Part shown: positions 24,354-34,357 of the stretch, in pieces | Position numbering within the stretch: the stretch's first letter is position 1 | Layout of the letters: each line of letters starts with the position of its first letter | Origin: Sitta carolinensis | Lineage: Eukaryota > Chordata > Aves > Passeriformes > Sittidae | Length of the DNA: 64,000 nucleotides | Direction of reading: 5' to 3' | Assembly: GCA_032173965.1 (NCBI GenBank) | Contig: CM063292.1 | Span: 5,098,001-5,162,000 of the forward strand | Translations under genes and position numbers: made by a program | Notes under the pieces: generated by a model | Told to the model about the DNA's origin: nothing | What the model saw: only the letters and a program-made list of their open reading frames with translations | The model's database searches: none

Positions 24354-24830
24354 TTCATAGACTCATAGAGTTGTTTAGTTTAAAAATGACCTTTAAGATC
24401 ATCAAGTCCAACCAGCATGCCAACGCCCACCACTAAACCATGTCCCCAGTGCCACACCTACACATCTCTTAAATCCCTCCAGGGATGGTGACTCAATCAC
24501 TTCCCTGGGCAGCCTGGTCCAGTGCTTCACAACTCTTTTGGGGAAGGAATTTTCTCCAATATCCAATCTAAACCTCCCCTGTTGCAGCTTGAGGCCATTT
24601 CCTCTCCTCCTGTCACCTGTTCCCTGGGCGCAGAGCCTGACCCCCACCTGGCTCCATCCTCCTGTCAGGGAGTTGTCGAGAGCAAGAAGATTCCCCCTGA
24701 GCCTCCTTTCCTCCAGGCTGAGCCCCCCAGCTCCCTCAGCCACTCCTGGTGTTCCAAACCCTTCCCAGCTCTGTTGGCCTTCTCTGGACCTGCTCCAGCC
24801 CCTCAGTGCTAGGGTGGAGCCTGTGTCCTG
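24354..24830 (-). mobile_element. CR1 LINE 3' end, sense minus
   Basis: The minus strand ends in the CR1 tail motif (CTATGAGTCTATGAAATGG, an ATTCTATG-type repeat). The body matches CR1: 'GGGATGGTGACTCAATCAC', 'CCTGGGCAGCCTGGTCCAGT', 'CCAATCTAAACCTCCCCTG', 'CTTGAGGCCATTTCCTCTCC', and 'TCCTTTCCTCCAGGCTGAGC', all read as reverse complement. The frame at 24402-24743 (minus) is still open for 113 codons and encodes the familiar CR1 ORF2 C-terminus (phrases GNGLKLQQGRFRLDIGENSF and LPREVIESPSLEGFKR). It is 5'-truncated near 24830, as most CR1 copies are, and the open frame means it is not very old. Confidence 0.93.
24402..24743 (-). pseudogene. CR1 ORF2 C-terminal remnant (open frame)
   Basis: This frame encodes the last part of the CR1 polyprotein, downstream of the reverse transcriptase domain. 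It has no catalytic residues because the copy is truncated upstream. No function is expected. Gene predictors in birds often mistake such frames for host genes. Confidence 0.85.
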
Positions 24831-26479
24831 CCTGGTGCTGCAGGTAAGGCACTGTGCCTATTTACCAGAAACTGGGCTTGATCTTGGCTGGAACTTCAAG
24901 GCAGTAATTTCAGTAATGTAGCAGCAATTAAATGAGACACTTAGAGACTACATCTGGCTAAAGCATATTCCCCATTGTTCTAAAAAACCCTCTTTTTAAT
25001 TGCTACTCTGAAATTTCTTTTGAAATATTATTGCTGCATTAGTCAACTCTGCTTGTTTGCTTGAACTCTTGTCTGTACAGATAGCATGATGATAAACTAT
25101 TACGTGTTTCTTTCTGCTTGTGTGTGTAAACTAAATATATAAGAGAAATGAGTGTTCTTTAGGGCTGGCCTTCACTTTTTGATCTATTTGTACAAGACCT
25201 GGCATTAGTGGGTCCTAGTCTATGATTGAACCATACAAGCACAATGGCACTGCAAATAAATAAATTGCTACCCTGAAAATAAAATTATATTTACTTACAC
25301 TTTTCCCTACATGTCTTTGCACCAGAAGTCTTAAATGAAAAAGTACTTTGCTATTCCCATGTCTTCTGCATCCTTGTCTGGCTCCACTGACCTGACTGAC
25401 AGTGGAGGATTTGTCATTGGCCCAACAGGAATGAGGGGTGCAATAGCTGTGATGGTTTAGAGCAAACAAGTAAAAGGCTTTGCTCTCCTGAAGCTTTACC
25501 TGACATGAGGTTTGTGTCCAAAGGTGGAACAAAGTATGGCTGCTTTTCTCTTGAGCACTGGGTAACAGTTAAGGGGAAAATTTGCCAAAGTACTTGTGCA
25601 GAGACTGAAAGAGTAGGATAAAACCAAGATGGATTTAATGTTCATTAACAACATGTATTACTCTAAGTGGAGGAAAAAAATTTAAGAGAAAAATTTGCAT
25701 TTTATATGTAGGAAAAATATGTACCATGGAAAAATGCATATCCAATACTAAACATGGGCACAAGCCCAACCCTTATTTTACAATCACTGAGAGAGTCTCC
25801 ACTGACTTCAGGGAACTTGAATGAGATCCAGCTCCAAATCTGGCTTTCTTAGCTCATGAATACCCTCTTGAAATTAATGATATTTCTTGAACTGGGAAGA
25901 TTAGACAGATTTTTAGTAGTACAAGTTTTGCCCTCAGCACTTCATCATAGATATGATTTGAGAGAGTGCCCTTTCAAGGTAATGCCTGTTATTGACATGC
26001 ATAAATCTACAGTGATTTGGTCTGTTAAGGATGGGAGTCTTAGGACAAATACAGGAGATAGCTGAATTGTCTGGAGAGGTTTAAGGAGTCACCAATCTGC
26101 TCTCTAAATGTTCCCAATATAATTCAGAGTGTGAACAGGAGATAAATCATACATTGGATTAGTCTGCTCATTTGGACTAATTTAGTGACTAATCCATCCA
26201 TGGGCACTCCTCCTTCCTGCTTCGTGTTTATCACCTGAGCATAATTGCGTAGGTATTTGTAAAGGGTAAATCAGATCTGAGAAATGGGACTATGTCTGCA
26301 CATTGCACTCCATGTCCTGAGCAGTGCTGCAGCTGAGGCAGGTCACAGACATTCCACGGGATTGTTATAGGGTTTTTGTTTGATGAACATGTAAGACCTT
26401 TTCACTGAATACAGTGTGTTCTGAGTTAAAACACAGTTCCTGACTGTTCCTTTGACATACAACTGTGAAACTCATTTTC

Positions 26480-26770
26480 TGCGACACAAAAACACGAACG
26501 GTGTAAAATTTGCATTTTTCATGAATATTCATTTAATATTTATAATTATTTTAGTCTTGCTTACATACTCCCCTTGTTTTCTAATACTCAAACCGGCTTT
26601 TTAGTAATTAATTTGAATTTTGGTACTGGCGAGTGACATCTATGAAGCCTATTACAGACGTGGCACATTGTTCTAAATTGCATAATAAATAATCGTCTAG
26701 AACGGTGACACATTCAGCAAAATGGCTCTACTCCCGTTTGACAGGGTGAACGCCTATGTGCTTTTCAAAG
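26480..26770. promoter_or_regulatory. Candidate conserved non-coding element
   Basis: Around ten CpGs remain in 290 AT-rich bases (for example CACGAACGG, AAACCGGC, GGCGAGTG, AATCGTCTAGAACGG, CCCGTTTGA). Neutral AT-rich bird DNA usually loses CpGs. Several ATTA/TAAT and ATGAATATTCAT-type cores are present, including TTCATGAATATTCATTTA. Constraint cannot be shown from one sequence, so this is inference. Confidence 0.3.
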
Positions 26771-26792
26771 CAACTAGTTTAGCACTCTTCAT

Positions 26793-27263
26793 TTACAAAG
26801 AGGGAAGGGAGAGGAGAGAAATGCTACTCTGAGAACAGCTTGTCTCATGTTGACCTACTTTCTCCACCAATCTGCGTGCAGCCGGAGCTGCTGTTGTGTT
26901 GACACTACATATCCAAGCTGAAGCAAAACCAGCAGAATCCGTGGCCTTGGAGATTGGCTCTAGAGAAGACAAAAGGCCTTCTGGGTTTGATACAGCTTTT
27001 GGATGTGCAGGCACACAGGACTGGGGTAAAGAGAGCTGATTTTCAAAACTGACTCCTGTGCCTCCCCTTTCCTGTGAGATCTGAAGTAGATTTTGCTCAT
27101 CTAACGAGGCCACTCTGTCTGATCTCTGAGGTACATTTATGTCCAAAGCAGGTGGTGTTGGTCCAAGGAGGGTCTCCTTTTCTGTATGGGAGATGTGGTC
27201 ACAGAAGTGAATTTGCGACTCTTTATCAGCATTTTCTCTCCTGCCAGGAAAATCAGAAAACAA
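26793..27263 (-). other. Uncharacterised 156-codon frame with acceptor-like sequence
   Basis: The minus strand has an ATG-started frame of 156 residues ending in TAA. Seven codons inside it lies a strong-looking splice acceptor: a T-rich stretch ending TTTTCCTGGCAG followed by GAGAGAAAATG. A weak donor-like GTAGGT occurs near the 3' end of the frame. The product is hydrophilic and Ser-rich, without motifs, signal peptide or membrane segment. If real, it would more naturally be an internal or terminal exon beginning near 27242 than a single-exon gene. I do not recognise it, and chance remains the leading explanation. Confidence 0.15.
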
Positions 27264-27441
27264 AGGAAAAGGGGTGCCCAGGAGAAAAGCAGGGATGCCT
27301 GTTTTTCATCCCTATCTTTGCCTCCTTTTCAGGCCCTAGAGATGGTTTGCAGAGGGTGTAAATTAGGGTAACCTTAGAGCTCCCCTAATATCATAGAGGG
27401 GAGAAGTTTTGTACTCAGCCTGCAGACCAGGGAAAGAAACC

Positions 27442-27463
27442 TTTTTTTTTTTTTTTTTTTTTT
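27442..27463 (+). repeat. T22 homopolymer
   Basis: Uninterrupted run of 22 T. No target-site duplication or retroposon body was identified next to it. Confidence 0.9.
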
Positions 27464-27987
27464 GTATCTACATATGCAAGGGTTAATCTTGTGCTGTTTG
27501 GAAATGACTGGATCTGGAGATTCAATTCATGGTCTTTGGGTTTTGTTTTTTACTAGCTATCATTAATTTTTGAGAGGACATCATTTTTGATGCACTTCAC
27601 ATCTACAACTCCTGCTGCCTACAGTGGGAGGAGGTGCTGCTACCTCTTGAGAAATGGAAGTAAAAAAATATGTTGTGTCGATCTCCATCAGTTTTATCAT
27701 TTCAACCAATGTTTTCACAAAAGCTGATCTGTGCTATGCAAAGCAAATATTACTCCTTTGCCCCTGAGAGCCTCATGTCCTTTAATGGAAATGAATACAG
27801 TTTTATTCTTAGCAGCTTCCTGTAGAAACCTCCAGTAATGTGACTTTTCTCCAAAATGTCTTTTTTATGACTAGTTGTAACTTAAAGCAAGGACCTTGTT
27901 AATTCTGAGGAAAAAGATACTAAAACTCCTGTTTCAAAACCATGGTAATTGCTTTACACCATTCTGAAGATTTCTTTTTGCATTCAC
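27464..27987. other. Unassigned DNA between two T22 tracts
   Basis: A 524-base stretch bounded by two equal-length T runs in the same orientation. No open frame or repeat family is recognised in it. Confidence 0.5.
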
Positions 27988-28009
27988 TTTTTTTTTTTTT
28001 TTTTTTTTT
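27988..28009 (+). repeat. T22 homopolymer
   Basis: Second uninterrupted run of 22 T, 524 bases from the first. Confidence 0.9.
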
Positions 28010-31000
28010 AATCTCCTCTGAGAAGGGTACCTGTGATAGAATACTGGAAAGATATCTTGAGATCCATTTATTTATTTAGGTCCTAAAGAAATTAAGTTGA
28101 CCTCAGTTTAATAGAGCAAGTAAAACAATGAGACAAATCAGAGCCTTTAAAAATACCTAAATGAGGTCTAGTAGAAACTACTTACTGCTGGGTGAAATGT
28201 TACTGGGACTTTCTTGTACTTTTTCCTGGAACCCTTGGGGAGAATTACTGCACAGTACAGTGGCACACGAGCATGAAGTTCACTAACCTGCCTTGCTCTG
28301 TGGCACTCTCAGCCCACAGCATCCTGCCTTTTATGAGCTCTTGTGATCTGCTTTTAGAGTGGAGTAAAACAGGCACCATAGGGTGGACTAAGAGTCCTTG
28401 GGTAAAGCCAGCCCAGAGCACCAAGTGCAGTTATTACACTGAGCTTCTTCCCCACAGGGATTTGGGGATTTTAACATTCCCTTCATGCAGCGGGTTCCAC
28501 TTCTCCCAAGAACACGCAAGTGGGTGAAAGTTTGACATCTGTCATTCTGCTCAATTTGTGTTTCTGGGGTAGAGGCTCTCCTATCCTCCCCACTATGATT
28601 TCTCTGCTGACATTGCCTATTGCTAAATGGTTCTTGGCTACCCAAATTTGCCAGCTGGTAAGCCATGCAGGCCACTGGGGTGGGAAGCTTCAGGGGCTGT
28701 TTTTAATGGCTGCTCCCTGGTTTTGAGAGGCTGGGGTTTGAGGATTGGGGTTTGCATGAGTTCTCTTGCAATGCTGAACCTCGCTGCCTTGAGAACACCT
28801 CAGGATCCAAAGGTTCCTACACCTCTGAGCCATGAAATGCAATTGAGAGCTCTTAGGTGGTAAGAACTGCTATTATTGTAGCCCTCAAAAACTCAGATGC
28901 TTTTTGTTGAACGGTCTGAATGAGTTGTTTGATAATTGTTTGGCATAATGCCCATGTCCTTTGATTTCAATTAGGCAACAACAGCTTTTCCCTTGATACC
29001 TTCTAGGAATTAGGTAAAGTCAGAGGTAAGACACTGGAAGGAAAGTGATGATGAAATTATAGGTGGATCAGGTGAGTTTTAGACATCAGAGAGAATCACA
29101 GCAAAACAGATTAGTTCCCTACACCTGTCGTTTCTTTCATCTGTGATATTAATTATTTATCATTAATTTACATTAATTTTTAAGCTTATGCTATTTGAGG
29201 AATTCTTGTAAAGTACAGATAGTGGTGGGACCTGATACTCATGAATTCTAGTCCAACCGTTCTTTAACCCTCATTTGGTGATGTCTAAGCTTGAGGAGCC
29301 AGGACAATGTCCAGGATCTCCATGGTGGGACAACACATGGTCATAAGCATCTCTCCTTTCCTTACCTTGACCTGTATGGAAACCCACAGCTGAAGAAGTT
29401 TCAGGCTAATCCAGCTAAATCAACTAATTCTCTGATCTGAGTGGTCTGACTGTCAGGACTCTTCTGCCCTACAGAGTGCAGATGCAGCCTGCAAAAAGCT
29501 TAGGTAAGGTGCTTAGTCCTCCTGCTTCTGTTTACTGTGCTGTGCCAGTATTCATAACCATCACTGGCTGACACCAGGATTAATTCTTTAACATCTGGAA
29601 AGAGATTTGAAAACCTAAAGCAATAATTCTACAATTATGCTTTATCAACACTGTTCATTTAATATTTATGCTATTATATGTTCGTTGACAAATTAAGGAC
29701 ACATTTTAAAACTCCATTAGAAAAGTCAGTAAATATAAAGTCTGTGTTCATCAGTATTCAGTTTATGATGCTGTACCAGCAATGTTCTACGTTGTTTTTT
29801 ATGGATGTGGACTGGAGTGACACGATGCTTTAGTGACTTCTCAAGCAACAAAGTTCACAGCCCAGTTCTTTCCCAAATTTCAAGGTTTTATTTGATTGTG
29901 GTGGGTTTTCTTCTGCTGAAAGTACAATCAATACCTTGTATTTTTAATACCATGAAGATAAAGAAGTGCATTACATTTTTCAGCAGTAGTATCACTTCCA
30001 GCAGGAACAGAACAAACAAACCTTTTTAGCTGTTTACATGAATAGACTTTTGAGTGTATCCTCTACTTCCCCTGAGAGGTTAATTTTTAAAACTTACATC
30101 ATTGCAAGACAAAACTGAGTTAGTGAAGTGCCTTTTTAAAGTATTGAATGAAATACAGGTTCCCATCCTGCCCAGGTCAGCTGCTGCACATGGATTCTGT
30201 GTGACCAGTCCTGTTAGGAAACTGGGCTGCTCTGCCTCAAGTTGCCCCTGGCCTGCTTGTACCGTCACCCCTTGGCTCTGGTCAAGAGCAATGGATTTCT
30301 GTTCAGAAGAGCTTTCCTTCCCTTCTGCTCAGAGCTCAGCACCACAAGGCTCCCCCATGGAGGTCTGGTTTGGGGGGCTGCACTCTGTCTGTCCTGGGCT
30401 GCCCCTCTGCTGTGCTGAAGCTCTCCTGGGTGCCATGAAAGCTGTGGCCAAAGAAGCAGGCACAGCTAAAGCCATACTTGGAATGTGTGTGCTGCCCCAA
30501 AAGTCACTAATTCCTTTAGTCACTCCAGTAAATCTCTTCCTGCAACAGGCATGCACTGGGATTTGCTCCTGCCCAAAAGAGACCTGTGGGAGAACATCGG
30601 TGTCAGAAAGGTTAAGTAACTCAGTCCATAATTGCAGGGACATGTCTATAATTTCAAATTCTCTGTGCAGAAAAGGAAGGCTTTTCTTTCTGTCAGACTG
30701 TGTGGCAACAGAATCTGGCCATCCTGTTCAAATCTTGTAGGTGTAATAGATTCCCCATTTGACACAGATTTTCAAGCCAAGGTGATTAGAATGTCATAAA
30801 TATAATGCTAAAGTGATACCTAAAATAAACAAAATTCCTTGATTTTAAAATCCTGGGAGATGAGGTTTAATTTCTCTAACCAATCTGGGAATGTAAAAGA
30901 TTTTCCTGCAGTGCCTTATTGATATTATTTGACCTTGCTTAGCATTGGAGCTCCCTGATGGAGGTGTGGGGGGAGGAGGAGTGTGCGGACACACATGCAA

Positions 31001-31647
31001 AGTGCTCTTACCATGCCTGTATTCAAATTCTAATTCCATATTCTTGTAAGAACGATCTCTCTGGGAACCAAAAATAGCACAGACGAAAATATTCTCGCAA
31101 GATGATTGTCACACAAATAAGAGGAGTTTCTCTTTAACCCATTCTTTATCAGCTGAGCTCTCTGCAGGCTCCTCATCTTCTTCGGGTGCTTTGCTCTAGC
31201 CATTGGCCAAGAATCTGTTCATGAAAAGCAGCAATTTAACGGTAATAAATATCTCTGTGGCTGACAGCATGCCACTAAGCTGGATTTAATGAAGTGAGCT
31301 TACCTTGTTTTAACAATATAAAAGTGTTGTTTCAGCAATGATAATTTGCTGTCTTTGTAACAGGGTGTGTTTGGACTTTTGGTGAAACTGTTTTTCTGGG
31401 TCTTTCCTAGCTTTGAACCTGCCCAGTTACATCTGCTACTGCTCTGTTCCTTTCAATGAGATAGCACAAAATGCATGCCTAACCCTGGTTCTTCCTGCCT
31501 GTCACAATTTCCTGTATAGAAAGAGAAGGTGAATTAATGGTGATGCCTTTATTTACTTTTATTACTGCAGGACCCACAAACCTTAGTTTTGAAGGAGTCT
31601 GGGATGTGCTGGGCATGATAAATACATAGAATAAAAAGGCTGTCCTT
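28010..31647. other. Unassigned non-coding DNA
   Basis: No gene recognised. It contains a plus-strand open frame at 30102-30740, the longest single frame in the window, listed separately. The remainder is AT-rich without tandem repeats. Confidence 0.5.
30291..30740 (+). other. Uncharacterised open frame, 149 codons from ATG
   Basis: The frame is open from 30102 to the TAG at 30738-30740 (212 codons), but the first in-frame ATG is at 30291, leaving 149 residues. The product is rich in Cys, Ser and Ala. It has no clear signal peptide, catalytic motif or Cys spacing typical of a zinc finger. The middle part is GC-richer than its surroundings, and a 104-codon frame is also open on the opposite strand, so low stop-codon density alone may explain it. 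Confidence 0.12.
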
Positions 31648-32058
31648 TCAGAAAAACCTGTCCTTTACATACTGGAGGGGGATGACAGAGGATGCTGGTG
31701 GAGGGTGCAAGGAAACCACAAAACAATCTTCAACACACGAAGCAGCTGAGCAGTTGTCTTTATAGGCACCAGGCAAAGTAGAGGCATGAGGAGGAGAAAA
31801 CCTGAATTCACTTGTTGAGAGCCCCAGTGAGTGCTGTGAGCTGGCAACACCTGCACATCCGAGGTTGAATCTGATCAGTGCAAGAAACAGATCCATCAGA
31901 GAGAGGGTCCACAGGGTGGAGAAGTGATGTGTTAGACATGAGGGAGGTGACAGAGGGAAAGAGGAGAGTTGATCCCATGAAGCGCATTTTATCCAGGTTG
32001 TTTTGGGGAAATGCACTCTGTGGAGTGTTAACAGGGGTCCAATGAGCTGATCTGTCAA
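31648..32058 (-). other. Uncharacterised open frame downstream of 32161-32718
   Basis: A 136-codon minus-strand frame lies downstream of, and in the same phase as, the 185-codon frame at 32161-32718. Four further stop codons in the intervening 102 bases separate them, so they are not one interrupted protein joined by a single mutation. It starts at TTG rather than ATG and contains no known motif. Confidence 0.1.
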
Positions 32059-32138
32059 GATGGCATTTTAGAGTGGTGTGTTAATTCCTGGACTTCCATG
32101 TAGACAGTTTCATACAAATAAAAGCTACCATTTTGCTC

Positions 32139-32144
32139 TTTATT
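32139..32144 (-). promoter_or_regulatory. AATAAA hexamer after the 185-codon frame
   Basis: On the minus strand AATAAA begins 16 bases after the TAA that ends the frame at 32161-32718. The location is suitable for a polyadenylation signal, although the hexamer is frequent in AT-rich DNA. Confidence 0.25.
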
Positions 32145-32160
32145 TGAATTTGTTCATAGA

Positions 32161-32718
32161 TTAAGATGAAGAGCTGATGGTTGCATATTTACCACACAAC
32201 AGATGTTCAAAGTTCTCAGGCACATCATCTGCCCAATTGCCCATGGCTTTGTCTATTCCAATTATTTTTTTTCCATATGTACACATTGAGTCACATTCCA
32301 GCTCTGAGACAAAGGGGTTTATTTTATATTTCTTTAGAGTACTACTGAGGTCCTTTGGGCTTCTCACAAGGCCTGTCACATCCCAAAGTGACCCGAAAAC
32401 TTGCCCATGGCAGAAGTTACTTCTAAGGGAATAGCTGACAGGCTCCCAGGCAGAAGGTCTGGTGATACCTCTTCTATGAAGCTTTTCGTTTTGGGTGTGA
32501 TCCTCAGCTTGCCCGTGGTTCTTTATTCCAAAAAGGACGCTATACGTTGGATATTCCAGCAAGGCTGCCTCATGCTGGCTGTGGGAGAACTTGGGAAAAA
32601 CAGAGCCAGGAAGTTGCTGGACCAGCTGGAATGGGTGGAGGTTATGGGCAGAGCCTGAGTGCAGGAACAGAGGGGATGAATGCTGCCCAAAGACAAGCAA
32701 AAATGTTTTTGTTGTCAT
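32161..32718 (-). other. Uncharacterised 185-codon ATG frame
   Basis: This is the longest ATG-started frame in the window: 185 residues on the minus strand, from ATG at 32718 to TAA at 32161-32163. The N-terminal half is rich in His, Leu and Ser. The C-terminal half is more protein-like, with mixed charged and hydrophobic residues (for example NWADDVPENFEHLLCGKY). I recognise no domain. AATAAA follows the stop closely. Other minus-strand frames overlap or precede it (32642-32914, 32757-33281). It could be a single-exon transcript, the last exon of a spliced gene, a decayed retrocopy, or chance. Confidence 0.18.
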
Positions 32719-32756
32719 AAGCAGCTGAAGAGTTGCAGTCCTCCATTCTTTTTTGG

Positions 32757-33281
32757 TTATGATAACCTTGGATGTCTTTGAGACAAGGGCTGCCAGTGAG
32801 CCTCAGTGCTGAGAGGGATTTGGGAGATGACACTTCCCTGAGAAGATGCTGCTGGGGACCTGCCTGGTGATACCTTGGCTCTTCCTGAAGCAGGGTGAGC
32901 TGCCCCCCTGGCATTTGGAAGCAGGCCCCACATGTTCTCCTTGCAGGCTGAGCTAACGTGCTGCTCAGCTCCCCTTTGTGTTTCTGTGTCCTTGGCAGCA
33001 GCCTGTGCTCTGCTCGGTGCCGTTCTGGCGCAGGCAGGTGAGGCAGGGAATCTCGGAGCAGCCACTCTGGTTGTAGTGGAGCCCTGACTCAGAGAGATGC
33101 AGTCCTGCAGGGAGCTCAATGCCAGCAGAATGCAGAGTAGGCTGCAAAAGCCTTGCAGGGAGCAGAGAGAACACAACGAGCTTGGAGCAGCCGGGTTTGA
33201 CTTTGGACAATCAGCCAGGTACAGTGCAGCCAGCCTGGGATCATCTGCCATGCTGAGAGGCAGGGATAATTGGGCACACAC
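32757..33281 (-). other. Uncharacterised open frame, 174 codons
   Basis: An open minus-strand frame of 174 codons lies upstream of the 185-codon frame but in a different phase. Its first half carries a Leu/Cys-rich hydrophobic stretch (around residues 37-57), and its second half is rich in Ala, Ser and Arg. The local DNA is GC-richer than its surroundings, which lowers stop frequency. No known motif was found. Confidence 0.12.
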
Positions 33282-33414
33282 AAAGATACCCTGCAGATAT
33301 CCTTCTGCAGCTCTTAACTATTCTTAGAAAAGTTTTCCTAATATATAGCTTATATATTGCTCCCTCTGAATTAAATGAATTCTTGTGTTATTGGTCTCAT
33401 ATTCTTGTTTACTA

Positions 33415-34050
33415 TGTTGGAAGATCCTGTCATATTCTCCCGAGTCTCCTCTTTTCCAGACTGAGCAAATACTGAAGAATTCAGCCTTGCCCTATAGGAG
33501 GATATTTTCCTCTAAAATTTGTCTGCATTTTGGTTAAAATATGATGTTCCAAATCTTACCCTAAGAGAAGTTTCACTAATGCTTAATGAAAGGGAATAAT
33601 TGGTTTTGATGTCTGACACAGATCGGTCGTATTAATACATCATTGAATGAGCTTTGCTCTTTTTGTTGCAGTGTGTCAGTGTTGAGTCATATTCCACCTG
33701 GGGTCCTCCATAACTCCCAGCACTCATTTTGCAGTACTCTTATTTAACCAGTTATTTCTTATTTTTCATTTTTCTTTTGACTTCTCCTCCTTTTCCTGCT
33801 ACTTCCCACTTGCTTTTGCTGAATGCCTTGACTTGATCTAAGGGTCTTTATTCAATACATAAAGACTGTTCTGAATTCTAGGATAGCCTTTCAAAACAGT
33901 CACAACCTTCCCCAGCATCTGCACTTTCTGCACTGCCCTTTCTACGAGCTGAGTCATTTGTGAGAACACTGAATCGACCTGGATTCAGGACAGATCCTTA
34001 GGGGACCTCGCTTGATACATCCCGCTACTCTCAATAATTGTGGGAGGAAA
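33415..34050 (-). mobile_element. Ancient CR1/L3-type LINE fragment, sense minus
   Basis: Reverse complement of old amniote CR1/L3 sequence with consensus blocks in correct order: 'CTCCTCTTTTCCAGACTGAG', 'GCAGTACTCTTATTTAACCA' then 'GTTATTTCTTATTTTTCAT', 'CTGTTCTGAATTCTAGGATA', 'CACAACCTTCCCCAGCATCT', 'GAGTCATTTGTGAGAACACT', and 'GGACAGATCCTTAGGGGACC' followed by TCGCTTGATACATCC. It is strongly diverged, with many indels, and the 3' tail is missing. It must predate the younger CR1 copies at 24.4 and 37 kb. Confidence 0.82.
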
Positions 34051-34266
34051 AACTGGTGTTAAAGCTTTGGCCTTAATTTGGGAACAGCGAGGCATTAGGG
34101 CAGCTCATGTCACCCTGTGAAGCAAAGCCTTGGCTACATAAAACGGGATGGACACGAAAATACACGTGAGCATCATGTGTACAAACTGTCCCGTGCCTCT
34201 GCCCTGGCCAGCACACAGCACCAGGCACTGCCTTCGCTCTCTGAGTCCACACTGTCTCCGTGGGGT

Positions 34267-34357
34267 TATAAATACACATTCCTGCACTTGGAGAAGGAAG
34301 AAGAGGATGCAGATGGGTGAGAACTGTTCCAGTGCAGCTCGCGCTCTCGCCCGGCGC
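34267..34357 (+). promoter_or_regulatory. Candidate TATA promoter with CpG cluster
   Basis: A consensus TATA box (TATAAATA, 34267-34274) is followed 66 bases later by five CpGs in 17 bases (34340-34356, CGCG...CG...CGGCG). More CpGs lie upstream at 34155-34260. A 146-codon ATG frame (34148-34588, plus strand) spans the site, starting upstream of the TATA box, so it would not be the product of this promoter. No initiator was identified. Confidence 0.25.

Larger units (their letters stand above)
24831..27441. other. Unassigned non-coding DNA with CpG-retaining AT-rich core
   Basis: No gene named. The part at 26480-26770 is AT-rich but keeps about ten CpGs and holds no recognised repeat, as constrained non-coding elements often do. 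A minus-strand open frame at 26793-27263 follows directly and is listed separately. Confidence 0.5.

Noticed and set aside
24402..24743. Possible host gene on the minus strand
   Set aside because: The protein is the C-terminal end of CR1 ORF2, not a host protein.
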